Origin: Sphingobacterium cellulitidis
GTDB lineage: Bacteria; Bacteroidota; Bacteroidia; Sphingobacteriales; Sphingobacteriaceae
Direction of reading: 5' to 3'
Assembly: GCA_002245855.1 (NCBI GenBank)
Contig: NOUX01000002.1
Location: forward strand, 186,001 to 250,000
DNA length: 64,000 bases
This document shows, one piece after another, positions 18,559 through 27,440 of the stretch. Numbering within the stretch: the stretch's first letter is position 1; the number at the start of each line of letters is the position of its first letter. The translations under genes were made by a program, and so were the position numbers. The notes beneath the pieces were generated by a model. The model was not told where the DNA came from and did not search any database. It saw only the letters and a list, made by a program, of their open reading frames with translations.

Positions 18559-19980
18559 TTAAAGTGTGTATTTAACATCCCAACCTTGACGGTAGTTACG
18601 TTTTACGAATTGGTTTACAATGTCAAAGTTTGTTACTTTCATCTGATCATTATCCCATAATAACTTCAAGTTACGTCCTGGATAACCGCCATCAACTCGT
18701 AAGTCTGCACCACGAATTGCTAAGTTAGCCATTAATAACGCTTCTGTTAATGGTCCGGAAATTTCAAATGGAGCACTTACTTCCTTCTTGCCATAGCCTG
18801 CAATACAAGCCTCAACCCATTGTGCATAGTGACCACCTGCACCACCTGGTACACGCTCATATTTCAACGCTACATTCTCTTTTCTCGAAGTAGGTAATAA
18901 ACGAGCATTGTCACCATAGGTATCTGCAAGAATCTTTCCTTTATCTCCAATTAATAAGATCCCGTTTCCTCCATCTCCAAATACCTCATTTGGACCTAAT
19001 TCCTCTGGACGTGCTGGTTGAATACCACCATCCATCCAATGTAAGGTTACTGGGCCTGTTGTTCTTTTTGCTTTCGGGAAAGTCATCGTAGCATGGCTCG
19101 ATGGAGGACAGCTCTCAGGGAAATATCCACGCTTGAACTCATCTACATAAACAGATCCTACTGATGCTTGTACATCTTGAACGTAGGACAATCCTAAAAC
19201 ACTGAAAGGAACTTCTAATAAGTGACATCCCATGTCTCCTAGTGCTCCAGTACCATAATCCCACCAACCTCTCCAGTTGAATGGAACTAATTTATCCACA
19301 AAATCTTTCTGTGGAGCAGTACCTAACCACAGATCCCAGTTTAACTCCGAAGGAACATTAGCCTTTTGCGTTGGCCATGAAATCCCTTGTGGCCATACTG
19401 GACGGTCAGTCCAACAGTAAACCGTATGAACATTTCCAATTAATCCAGCCTCGTACCACTCCCGAGCTTGTCTTGGACCATCATTCGACGCTCCTTGGTT
19501 ACCCATTTGCGTCACTACTTTATATTTCTTCGCAGCCTCAGTTAATACCCTAGCTTCCCAAACATCATGTGCCAATGGCTTCTGAACATAAACGTGCTTG
19601 CCTAACTGCATTGCAGCTAATGCCTGTATAGCGTGGTTATGGTCAGGCGTGGACACAGAAACAGCATCAATATTCTTGTGCTCTTTGTCCAACATCTCAC
19701 GATAATCTTTATAATATTTTGCTTTTGGAAAACGCTTTCTAGAGGTTGCAGCACGACGGTCATCGACATCACATAAAAATCCGATATCTGCTTTTCCTGA
19801 CTGATGGAATGAATTGATGTCACTCTCCCCTTTTCCTCCAACACCGATACCTGCTACAACTAATTTATCACTTGGAGCAGTAAAACCTGTACCACCTAAA
19901 ACATGTCTAGGTACAATGCTGATACCAGCAGCTGCTATCGCGGAATTCTTAATAAATTCTCTTCTTGAATTATTACTCAT
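18559..19980 (-). CDS. Gfo/Idh/MocA family oxidoreductase, Tat-exported
   Basis: 473 residues. NSRREFIKNSAIAAAGISIVP is a twin-arginine signal; LVVAGIGVGGKGESDI is the Rossmann glycine loop; VSTPDHNHA near 112 and VQKPLAHDVWEA near 138 follow. The usual EKP motif reads QKP: the catalytic-region lysine stays but the glutamate is replaced. The C-terminal alpha/beta domain has GALGDMGCHLLEVPF near 250. Lying between the GMC enzyme and its small subunit, it probably acts on the same sugar or its keto product. Gap of 23 bases to the GMC gene. Confidence 0.92.
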   Translation of the reverse strand: MSNNSRREFIKNSAIAAAGISIVPRHVLGGTGFTAPSDKLVVAGIGVGGKGESDINSFHQSGKADIGFLCDVDDRRAATSRKRFPKAKYYKDYREMLDKEHKNIDAVSVSTPDHNHAIQALAAMQLGKHVYVQKPLAHDVWEARVLTEAAKKYKVVTQMGNQGASNDGPRQAREWYEAGLIGNVHTVYCWTDRPVWPQGISWPTQKANVPSELNWDLWLGTAPQKDFVDKLVPFNWRGWWDYGTGALGDMGCHLLEVPFSVLGLSYVQDVQASVGSVYVDEFKRGYFPESCPPSSHATMTFPKAKRTTGPVTLHWMDGGIQPARPEELGPNEVFGDGGNGILLIGDKGKILADTYGDNARLLPTSRKENVALKYERVPGGAGGHYAQWVEACIAGYGKKEVSAPFEISGPLTEALLMANLAIRGADLRVDGGYPGRNLKLLWDNDQMKVTNFDIVNQFVKRNYRQGWDVKYTL

Positions 19981-20003
19981 AATACTATCTTGGGTTTAGT
20001 TTG

Positions 20004-21689
20004 TTATAAATTTCCTTTCTTAAGCTCACTAACCGCGAAATCTACCGCACGAGCTGTCATAGCCATATAAGTCAACGATGGATTTACACAACCTGCAGAG
20101 GTCATCATCGCACCATCTGTAACAAATACATTCGTAGCATCCCACACCTGGTTATTGCCGTTCAATACCGAAGTCTTAGGATCTCTACCCATTCTCGCAG
20201 TTCCCATTTCGTGGATACCCATACCGAAATTATAACCACTATCATATGTATTCACATCTTTAACACCAATCTTCTCAAGCATCTCCTTCATCTCCTCCGT
20301 CATATCCTTACGCATCTTCTGCTCGTTATCCTTGATCTCCATGTCCATTGACAATACTGGTAATCCCCATTTGTCTTTCACATTCTTATCTAGTGAAATC
20401 TTATTCTCATGGTATGGTAGGATCTCTCCAAAAGCTGTAAAGCCAACACTCCAGTTTCCTGGCTCACACATCGCATCTTTCCATGCTCCACCTACTTGCA
20501 TCTCTGCAATCTCGCCAGACCATCGACCACGACTTCCTGAACCCTGATATCCAAATCCACGTACATAATCACGCTTCTTGGTATCACTCGGAATATTTAC
20601 AAAACGAGGAACATATAAGCCCGTCGGACGTCTTCCAAAGAAGTACTTATCCTCATAACCCTCTACTCGACCTCCTGCTCCTAAACGGAAATGGTGATCC
20701 ATAGCATTGTGACCCAACTCACCACTGCTACTTCCTAATCCACCTTCCCAAACATCTGTCGCTGAATTCATTAAAACCCATGTAGAGTTAAATGCTGAAG
20801 CACAAACAAAAATTACCTTCGCAAAGAATTCGTAAGTCTTGTTAGTTTCCGCATCAACAATCTCAACTCCCTTCGCTTTCTTCGTATCTTTATCATAGAT
20901 AATTTTCGTTACGATTGAAAAAGGTCTCAAGGTTAAATTTCCAGTCTTCATCGCTGGTGGCAAGGTGGAGGATTGGGTACTAAAATAACCCCCAAAATTA
21001 CATCCTAACCAACATTGATTCTGATATTGACAGTTAATACGCCCTGTATGCGGCTTGGTAATATTAGCAGTACGTCCCATGATAAAGTGACGTGAACCAC
21101 CATATTCTTTCTTCAAACGCTCAGCTAAATCTTTCTCAACAATATTGAAATCCATTGCCGGCATGAAGTCTCCATCTGGAAGTACATCCAAACCATCACG
21201 GTTACCAGAAATACCAGCCCATTTCTCAGCATAACTATACCAAGGAGCGATATCTTTATAACGAATCGGCCAATCTACACCGTGACCGTCTTTTAAGTTT
21301 GCTTCAAAATCCAAATCCCCTAAACGATAGCTTTGACGACCCCACATTAACGAACGACCGCCAACATGATACCCTCTAAACCAGTCAAATCGCTTGACCT
21401 CCGTATAAGGACTCTCTTTCTCATTCACCCAGAAATCTAAGTTTTTCTCATTTAATGGGTAATCACGTTTTAATACCGGATAATCCTTCTCCATCTCCAC
21501 GGTTCTGCCACCTCTATGCGGATATTCCCAGGTGTCTTTGTTGGCATGATAATCTTTTACGTGCTCTACATTGCGACCACGCTCCAACATAATTGTTTTT
21601 AAACCCTTCTCAGTAAGTTCTTTGGCTGCCCAACCTCCACTGATTCCGGATCCAATAACAATTGCATCATATACATTATTTTCCACCAT
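20004..21689 (-). CDS. GMC family flavoprotein dehydrogenase (glucoside 3-dehydrogenase / gluconate 2-dehydrogenase large-subunit type)
   Basis: 561 residues. YDAIVIGSGISGGWAAKELTEKGL (7-30) is the FAD-binding Rossmann motif. The C-terminus has GIHEMGTARMGRDP near 490 and CVNPSLTYMAMTARAVDFAV near 532, where the His and Asn of GMC active sites sit. Four cysteines in NCQYQNQCWLGC (about 218-229) are unusual and could bind metal or form disulfides. There is no signal peptide, so it should travel with the Tat-exported small subunit (17979-18548). Likely role: periplasmic oxidation of a sugar or glycoside, passing electrons to the respiratory chain. No cytochrome c gene is adjacent. Confidence 0.92.
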   Translation of the reverse strand: MVENNVYDAIVIGSGISGGWAAKELTEKGLKTIMLERGRNVEHVKDYHANKDTWEYPHRGGRTVEMEKDYPVLKRDYPLNEKNLDFWVNEKESPYTEVKRFDWFRGYHVGGRSLMWGRQSYRLGDLDFEANLKDGHGVDWPIRYKDIAPWYSYAEKWAGISGNRDGLDVLPDGDFMPAMDFNIVEKDLAERLKKEYGGSRHFIMGRTANITKPHTGRINCQYQNQCWLGCNFGGYFSTQSSTLPPAMKTGNLTLRPFSIVTKIIYDKDTKKAKGVEIVDAETNKTYEFFAKVIFVCASAFNSTWVLMNSATDVWEGGLGSSSGELGHNAMDHHFRLGAGGRVEGYEDKYFFGRRPTGLYVPRFVNIPSDTKKRDYVRGFGYQGSGSRGRWSGEIAEMQVGGAWKDAMCEPGNWSVGFTAFGEILPYHENKISLDKNVKDKWGLPVLSMDMEIKDNEQKMRKDMTEEMKEMLEKIGVKDVNTYDSGYNFGMGIHEMGTARMGRDPKTSVLNGNNQVWDATNVFVTDGAMMTSAGCVNPSLTYMAMTARAVDFAVSELKKGNL

Positions 21690-21706
21690 TATCTTTTAAA
21701 TTTTAA

Positions 21707-22957
21707 TTAGTTTTCTACTTGTGTTTGAATAGTCTCCTTCTTGAAAAAAACCAAGAAGATGATCATCACCACAAAGGCAATAACCGCTGGAACTATCCAT
21801 AAATTATTCCAGAACAAGGCTAAATCAGTGTCCTTGATCGAAACATACATATCACTTACATAACCTGCTACCCAGAATCCAATCAATTGACCTACTCCAT
21901 AAGTCGCTAAGGTAATCAATCCTTGTGCAGCACTCTTGTTATCCTTTCCTGCCTTGGAATCCGTATATATTTGGCCCGAAACAAAAAAGAAATCATAACA
22001 GATACCGTGCAAGGCAATCCCTAACAATAACATAAAGGTCAATTCTCCCGCATTACCATAAGCAAAGAGTACATAACGTAATACCCATGCTAACATCCCC
22101 AATAAAATGGTATTCTTAAAACCAAAACGTGTGAAGAATACTGGTAATAATAACAGACATAAAGCCTCTGAAATCTGTCCAATAGTCATCTTACCAGTCG
22201 CATTTGCCAAGCCTATTTCTGTTAAAAATGGATTCGCATATTGATAATAAAACGCTAAAGGAATACAAATTAATATCGAGCAAATAAAGAAAACCAAGAA
22301 ATTACGGTCCTTCAATAATTTGATCGCATCTAATCCTAAAATCTTTGAAATACTTTCCTTCTCGCCTGAATTCCTATCCTTAATCGGAGGGGTCTTAGGT
22401 AGTAAAAAGGAAAATGCCGCCAATACAACGGAAGCAATAGCAGACATCAAGAATGTATTCTTTAAGAAACCTTCTTGAAGCCCTTCAGGACTATCCCATT
22501 TAAATAAGTAACTGATGGATAAACCAGCTACGATCCAACCAATAGTACCCCAAATTCGAATAAATGAAAATTCCTTCTCCGGATTTTTCATCTGTCTGAA
22601 TGATACGGAATTGACCAATGACAGAGTTGGCATATACAAGATCATATAACCTAATACATACGGAAAGAATGATCCAATGGAATCACTCTGATAAAGTTGA
22701 TACATCAAAAATGCACCAGCAATATGTAAAACACCGAGAATTCTTTCGGCATTAAAATATCGGTCTGCAATCATACCGATAATAAATGGAGCAATAATTG
22801 CCCCCCACGATTGTGTCGAGAAAACGTTTGAAATCTCTAAGCCTGAGGCTTTTAAGTTGTTTCCTAAAAATGTTCCGAGCGTAACGAACCAAGCTCCCCA
22901 AATAAAAAATTCGAGGAACATCATGAAAGAGAGTTTAAATTTAATTGATGAAGACAT
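21707..22957 (-). CDS. MFS transporter of the nucleoside:H+ symporter type
   Basis: 416 residues, 12 predicted transmembrane helices with a cytoplasmic loop after helix 6 (about 195-215). LSFMMFLEFFIWGAWFVTLGTFL and IIAPFIIGMIADRYFNAERILG are typical of the NupG/XapB nucleoside permease branch. In Bacteroidota such transporters also occur beside GMC and Gfo/Idh genes and may carry sugars. It is the first gene of the four-gene unit: 17 bases to the GMC gene, and a promoter candidate directly upstream (22986-23015). Confidence 0.85.
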   Translation of the reverse strand: MSSSIKFKLSFMMFLEFFIWGAWFVTLGTFLGNNLKASGLEISNVFSTQSWGAIIAPFIIGMIADRYFNAERILGVLHIAGAFLMYQLYQSDSIGSFFPYVLGYMILYMPTLSLVNSVSFRQMKNPEKEFSFIRIWGTIGWIVAGLSISYLFKWDSPEGLQEGFLKNTFLMSAIASVVLAAFSFLLPKTPPIKDRNSGEKESISKILGLDAIKLLKDRNFLVFFICSILICIPLAFYYQYANPFLTEIGLANATGKMTIGQISEALCLLLLPVFFTRFGFKNTILLGMLAWVLRYVLFAYGNAGELTFMLLLGIALHGICYDFFFVSGQIYTDSKAGKDNKSAAQGLITLATYGVGQLIGFWVAGYVSDMYVSIKDTDLALFWNNLWIVPAVIAFVVMIIFLVFFKKETIQTQVEN

Positions 22958-22985
22958 TCTTTAAGGTTTACTAAAATCTTGAATT

Positions 22986-23015
22986 TAAAGATAGAGATAA
23001 TATGCTAATTACAAA
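22986..23015 (-). promoter_or_regulatory. Promoter of the MFS-GMC-Gfo-small subunit operon
   Basis: On the minus strand, TTTG (23015-23012), 18 bases, then TATCTTTA (22993-22986), seven of eight matches to TAnnTTTG. Predicted start near 22980, leader about 23 bases. It marks a boundary inside the otherwise continuous minus-strand gene run. Confidence 0.5.
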
Positions 23016-23056
23016 ATTTAATAACGAATTTGTTTCAATACTAAATCCCTTTAGCA

Positions 23057-23983
23057 TTAGAAGGAATCCACTTCCCTATAGGCCTTAACCAAGGCTTCTT
23101 CCCCTTCTTTTCCAGATTTTGACATCCCGTGCTCCATCCCTACAACTCCCTTATAACCCTTCTCGTACAACCACTTAAATAAGTTCTTATAATTAATCTC
23201 TCCAGTTGTTGGCTCCCTCCTGCCTGGATTATCTCCAACCTGGATATAGGCAATCTCACTCCAACAATTTTCCATCATCTGGATTAGGTTACCCTCATTT
23301 TTCTGCATATGATATACATCATATAAAATCTTACAAGATGGACTATTTACTGCCTTACAGATTTCATAGGTTTGATCCGAAAATCGTAAGAATAAATCCG
23401 GTGTATCACTCAATGGCTCCAATACCATCGTAATCCCATGAGGTTCAAATATTTCCGCCCCTCTTCTTAAACCTTCAACAACATTGCCAGTTTGTACTCC
23501 GATCGGTAGATTACGAACGTAATCTCCAGGAACTACAGTGACATGCTTTGCATTACAACGTTTTGCAATTTCTAAAGATTCTTTACAGCCCTTGACGAAT
23601 ATGTCTATAAATTCTTGTTTTCCAGCAGCTAAGGAATTCGCACCATTCCCTCCTTTTGGAACCACAAAAACGCCCATGGTCATCCCTAATTTTGCCAATA
23701 ACTCTCCAACTTTCTTTTGCTCATCTGCTGAACGACCTGGCATCCCATTATCTTCAATACCGCGGAAACCTAGTTCATGCATGTATTTTATTTCATCCAA
23801 GAAATTCTTCCCAGCTGTAGCACTAAACATCCCTTGGTGTGGACCATAGTTTAACTTAAAAGGTTGATTGGCAGATTTTGAATCCATAGGGTTTGTTGAT
23901 TGATCTTTAGCAGAAAGGCCATTTGAAAATAAAGACGCACCTACTAATAGGGAACTGTTTTTTAAAAAATCTGAACGTTTCAT
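23057..23983 (-). CDS. Hydroxypyruvate isomerase-like / sugar isomerase-epimerase (TIM barrel), exported
   Basis: 308 residues. MKRSDFLKNSSLLVGASLFSNGLSA is a Tat-like leader with a single KR pair, a weaker signal than its neighbours. The barrel carries the xylose-isomerase-like metal ligands VLEPLSDTPD near 185, YDVYHMQKNEGN near 220, and VGMEHGMS near 286. The family includes hydroxypyruvate isomerases and 3-keto-sugar epimerases or lyases. It is the last gene of the unit that begins at 27340; 13 bases separate it from apbE. Confidence 0.86.
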   Translation of the reverse strand: MKRSDFLKNSSLLVGASLFSNGLSAKDQSTNPMDSKSANQPFKLNYGPHQGMFSATAGKNFLDEIKYMHELGFRGIEDNGMPGRSADEQKKVGELLAKLGMTMGVFVVPKGGNGANSLAAGKQEFIDIFVKGCKESLEIAKRCNAKHVTVVPGDYVRNLPIGVQTGNVVEGLRRGAEIFEPHGITMVLEPLSDTPDLFLRFSDQTYEICKAVNSPSCKILYDVYHMQKNEGNLIQMMENCWSEIAYIQVGDNPGRREPTTGEINYKNLFKWLYEKGYKGVVGMEHGMSKSGKEGEEALVKAYREVDSF

Positions 23984-23996
23984 TTAGGTATAAGTT

Positions 23997-25019
23997 TTAA
24001 TTTTTAAGTATTTTATCGGTTAGCAAATACTTCTGAAATCCAGAAGACTGAGCTTCTTTCACCTGCCCATCCTCCAAATACAGTAAATAAATATCAACTA
24101 TATTTTTTGAATTCGCAAATGAAATTGCTTCATCTGGCTTCATCGCTATAAACACATTATCATATGCATCTGCCTCCATAGCGCTATTCGCTACAACCGT
24201 AACTGATATTGTCTGTGACTTAATCGGGCGACCCGTTTTAGGATCAATATGATGTGAAAACTTGTAATCTTTTACTTCACGAAACTTCTCATAACTACCT
24301 GAAGTAGTGACAGATTTGTTTCTTAACTCTAATATATGGTCGGAACCTCCAGAAGCTTGCTCCGGACGCTGAACCAAAACCTTGAAATTACTCTGATCTG
24401 GTTTTGACCCATGAGCTCGTATCTCCCCACCGACTTCTACAATAAAATTATCAATCTTTTGATCTAACAAATAATCATGTAAGACATCCACCGTATAGCC
24501 CTGCGCTATTCCATTTAAATCGACTTGAACTCCGCGAACTCTTTTTTTAAGTCGCTTTCCGGATAATTTCAATTTATCCATCCCTACAAATTTCAAAGTC
24601 TCCGCAACTTTACTTGAATCTGGTATATCAACTACCTTCTCTGGACCAAAACCCCATAAGCTTACCAACGGCATTACTGTGACGTCAAATAAACCCTTGG
24701 AATCTTTGTATACGCGAAATGATTCCTTCATAACAGTCCACATATGATAATCCAACTTCATCTTCATCAATTCAGGATCATTGAACTTCAAAATATTGGA
24801 CCCTTTTTTATAAAGGGACATCGATTGATCGATAACTGCAAAAATACTGTCAATGGATGATTGGGATATGGAAGCACCTTCTGAATAATAGGTAAGGGTA
24901 TAGGTTGTTCCTTGTGCTCTTCCGTATAATTCGTGTTTCTGTAAAGCAGAAATTGGTTGCTGTCCGTATGCACAGCAACCAATTAATATAAGGATGATAA
25001 AATTACAGAATTTTATCAC
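23997..25019 (-). CDS. apbE: FAD:protein FMN transferase (ApbE)
   Basis: 340 residues. N-terminal hydrophobic signal (IILILIGCCAYGQ). GRAQGTTYTLTYY near 33, VDLNGIAQGYTVD near 173, SGSYEKF, HHIDPKTGRP near 252 and AMEADAYDNVF near 277 form the FAD and Mg2+ site of ApbE. The enzyme covalently attaches FMN to threonine or serine of exported flavoproteins. No protein with an FMN_bind domain is encoded nearby, so its target in this cluster is not obvious. 2 bases to the upstream Gfo/Idh gene. Confidence 0.93.
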   Translation of the reverse strand: MIKFCNFIILILIGCCAYGQQPISALQKHELYGRAQGTTYTLTYYSEGASISQSSIDSIFAVIDQSMSLYKKGSNILKFNDPELMKMKLDYHMWTVMKESFRVYKDSKGLFDVTVMPLVSLWGFGPEKVVDIPDSSKVAETLKFVGMDKLKLSGKRLKKRVRGVQVDLNGIAQGYTVDVLHDYLLDQKIDNFIVEVGGEIRAHGSKPDQSNFKVLVQRPEQASGGSDHILELRNKSVTTSGSYEKFREVKDYKFSHHIDPKTGRPIKSQTISVTVVANSAMEADAYDNVFIAMKPDEAISFANSKNIVDIYLLYLEDGQVKEAQSSGFQKYLLTDKILKN

Positions 25020-25021
25020 TA

Positions 25022-26335
25022 TTAAATGTATTTCTCAACATCATGTCCTGGTACTGCAACTGGATAGAATCCATCTTCATTTGGCAATACCTTAGGTTTT
25101 GCATCCCATGCAAATTGATCTGGCATCAAGCTGATGTTCGATTGAATCGCCTCATCCCATTTGATTACCTTTCCAGTATAACATGCAATCCTTCCGATAA
25201 TACCAGTCAAGGAACTGTAAGCACCGTACTCCGCATTATCAAATTTATATTCTCCTTTTGCAATCGCTTCAAATAATTCTTTATGCTCTTGCTGATATGG
25301 ATTTGGATTCCCTTTTGGATCATGACGATAAATTTCTTTACCATCTGGACCATACAAAACAGCTTGATTACTAGCTGATAAATATACTCTACCTTTAGTA
25401 GCTTGGAAGGTCTCATCTACTCTGTTTGAGATCCCTTCGAAGTGACGACATTGGCTATATACTACCGATCCATCATCGTAAGTTAATTCCAAAGCAAAGT
25501 TATCATAGATCTCACCGTACTCTTTTCCGGTTCTATGTGCTCTACTTCCTGTTCCTTGAATCGACACTGGATATTTTTGTTTTACCCAGTTTGCAATATC
25601 AATATTATGGACGTGTTGCTCTACGATATGATCCCCACATAACCAGTTGAAATAATACCAGTTTCTCATTTGGTATTCCATCTCTGTTTGATTAGGTTTA
25701 CGAGGTCTTACCCAAACTCCACCGCTATTCCAATAAACCTGACCGGAAACAACATCTCCGATAGCTCCATCGTGAATACGTTTGATAGCTTCTCTATAAT
25801 TGGTCTGATAACGTCTTTGCAGACCTACCACAACGTTTAATTTCTTTTGCTTTGCAATCTTCGCTACTTCTAGAACCTTACGTACTCCAGGGATATCTGC
25901 AGCAACTGCTTTTTCCATAAAGACGTGCTTCCCTTGATTGATTGCTTCTTCGAAATGAAGTGGTCTAAATCCTGGAGGAGTGGTCAATAAAACCACATCA
26001 GCATCCTTGATTGCCGCCTTATAAGCATCAAAACCTACATATTTGCGACTATCTGGTACATCAATCTTATCTCCAAATTTCTCTTTTAAGGTATTATAAG
26101 TTGAATCTAGGTTATCTTTGAAGGCATCTGCCATCGCCACCAACTTGATGTTTTGACCTGATGCAAAGGCATCAAAGGTAGCTCCTGTACCACGACCACC
26201 ACAGCCTATTAAGGCAATTTTTATAACATCAGATCCCGCTGCGAATACACTGCTTACTGAACTCCCGGTTAAGGCTGCAGCACCCACTAGGGCTGATGAT
26301 GATTTAATAAAATCTCTACGTTTTAAACTTTCCAT
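25022..26335 (-). CDS. Gfo/Idh/MocA family oxidoreductase, Tat-exported
   Basis: 437 residues. SLKRRDFIKSSSALVGAAALTGSS is a twin-arginine signal, followed by KIALIGCGGRGTGATFDAF (Rossmann). TTPPGFRPLHF near 117 and FMEKAVAADI near 135 replace the usual EKP by EKA, keeping glutamate and lysine but losing proline. The C-terminal domain holds GDHIVEQHVHNIDIANW near 233. Second gene of the unit led by the SUMF1-like gene (39-base gap). Confidence 0.9.
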   Translation of the reverse strand: MESLKRRDFIKSSSALVGAAALTGSSVSSVFAAGSDVIKIALIGCGGRGTGATFDAFASGQNIKLVAMADAFKDNLDSTYNTLKEKFGDKIDVPDSRKYVGFDAYKAAIKDADVVLLTTPPGFRPLHFEEAINQGKHVFMEKAVAADIPGVRKVLEVAKIAKQKKLNVVVGLQRRYQTNYREAIKRIHDGAIGDVVSGQVYWNSGGVWVRPRKPNQTEMEYQMRNWYYFNWLCGDHIVEQHVHNIDIANWVKQKYPVSIQGTGSRAHRTGKEYGEIYDNFALELTYDDGSVVYSQCRHFEGISNRVDETFQATKGRVYLSASNQAVLYGPDGKEIYRHDPKGNPNPYQQEHKELFEAIAKGEYKFDNAEYGAYSSLTGIIGRIACYTGKVIKWDEAIQSNISLMPDQFAWDAKPKVLPNEDGFYPVAVPGHDVEKYI

Positions 26336-26374
26336 GAAGTTAGATTTAAATTGAGTATTATCGGTTTATGTTAA

Positions 26375-27340
26375 TTAAAAATCCTTGATTGGCGCCTTAT
26401 CATAATACGCCATAATTTCCTCGTGACTCGGTTGTTTGACCGGACGAACTAAGCGCATCCCTACAAATGGCGCCTCTGGAAACCACCAATTTGATTTTGG
26501 AATCTGAGGGTCCAATTGTTTCCATATTGGATCGGAGGCTCCTCTCGCTGCAGAACGCATATCCACGGCTGTACTCTCAAATGATCCCCCACGAACAACA
26601 TGTGGATATAACTTCGTCGGTACATTAACCGGATTCTCCGTTACCTTACCCGCCAAAGTCTTGTAGAATTCAGCATCATATTGATCATAAGTCCACTCCG
26701 AAACATTCCCTAAAATATCATATAAACCCCAAGGGTTCGCTTTTTTACTCCCTACTTTCGCCGTTTTATTGGAGGAATTATCCTTGAAAACCGCGTAATC
26801 AGCTAATTGACCAGCATCATCTCCAAAGAAATACTCTGTATTGGATCCTGCCCTAGCTGCATATTCCCACTCGGCCTCCGTCGGTAAACGGTAGAAAACC
26901 CCAGTCCTCACATATAACCACTTACAAAATTGAATGGCATTATAATGTGTCATGGCTAAAGCTGGTTGACCATCCTTGCCATAACCAAAAGTCATATCCA
27001 AATATGGTTTTGTAGGTCGAGTTACTGCATCTACTTCAGCAGAAACTTTGCCATCGGTAGATTTGGTAATTTCGTAATCTTTATATAAAAATGGCTCAAA
27101 AAGATTCCAGGTTACCTCATAGGTTCCCATCCAAAACGGATCTAGCTTTACCTTATGAACTGGCTTCTCATCTGCATTGGAAGATTTTGAACTCCCCATC
27201 TCAAATTCACCGCCTGGAATGGCTTCCATTGTGAATTCTAAACTTGTCCCTTCAATTTTTTGTGTATAACGCTCGTGCTTTTCTTGAGCATTAGACACTT
27301 GTATCCCTGCCAATAAGGCAAAGAATAAAACTCTCTTCAT
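26375..27340 (-). CDS. SUMF1/FGE-fold protein, probably not a formylglycine-generating enzyme
   Basis: 321 residues. Signal peptide MKRVLFFALLAGIQVSNAQ, then the SUMF1 fold: IPGGEFEMGS near 41, YRLPTEAEWEYAARAGS near 152, DILGNVSEWTYDQYD near 208, VVRGGSFES near 249, FVGMRLVRP near 298. The only cysteine in the whole protein is in FCKWLYV near 140. Formylglycine-generating enzymes need two C-terminal cysteines, one of which normally lies where RSAARGAS occurs here. A carbohydrate-binding or structural role in the periplasm is more likely than sulfatase activation. First gene of the 27340-to-23057 unit. Confidence 0.88.
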   Translation of the reverse strand: MKRVLFFALLAGIQVSNAQEKHERYTQKIEGTSLEFTMEAIPGGEFEMGSSKSSNADEKPVHKVKLDPFWMGTYEVTWNLFEPFLYKDYEITKSTDGKVSAEVDAVTRPTKPYLDMTFGYGKDGQPALAMTHYNAIQFCKWLYVRTGVFYRLPTEAEWEYAARAGSNTEYFFGDDAGQLADYAVFKDNSSNKTAKVGSKKANPWGLYDILGNVSEWTYDQYDAEFYKTLAGKVTENPVNVPTKLYPHVVRGGSFESTAVDMRSAARGASDPIWKQLDPQIPKSNWWFPEAPFVGMRLVRPVKQPSHEEIMAYYDKAPIKDF

Positions 27341-27440
27341 AAATAACTATAGTATATTAAAACCTAAAAACAATTAGCATTTTCTTGAATATATTGCAAT
27401 AAAGATAAGCAATTCTGTAAATAATTTAATAACATTTAGG

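Noticed and set aside
26375..27340. Sulfatase-activating enzyme
   Set aside because: Catalytic cysteines are missing and no sulfatase is encoded nearby.
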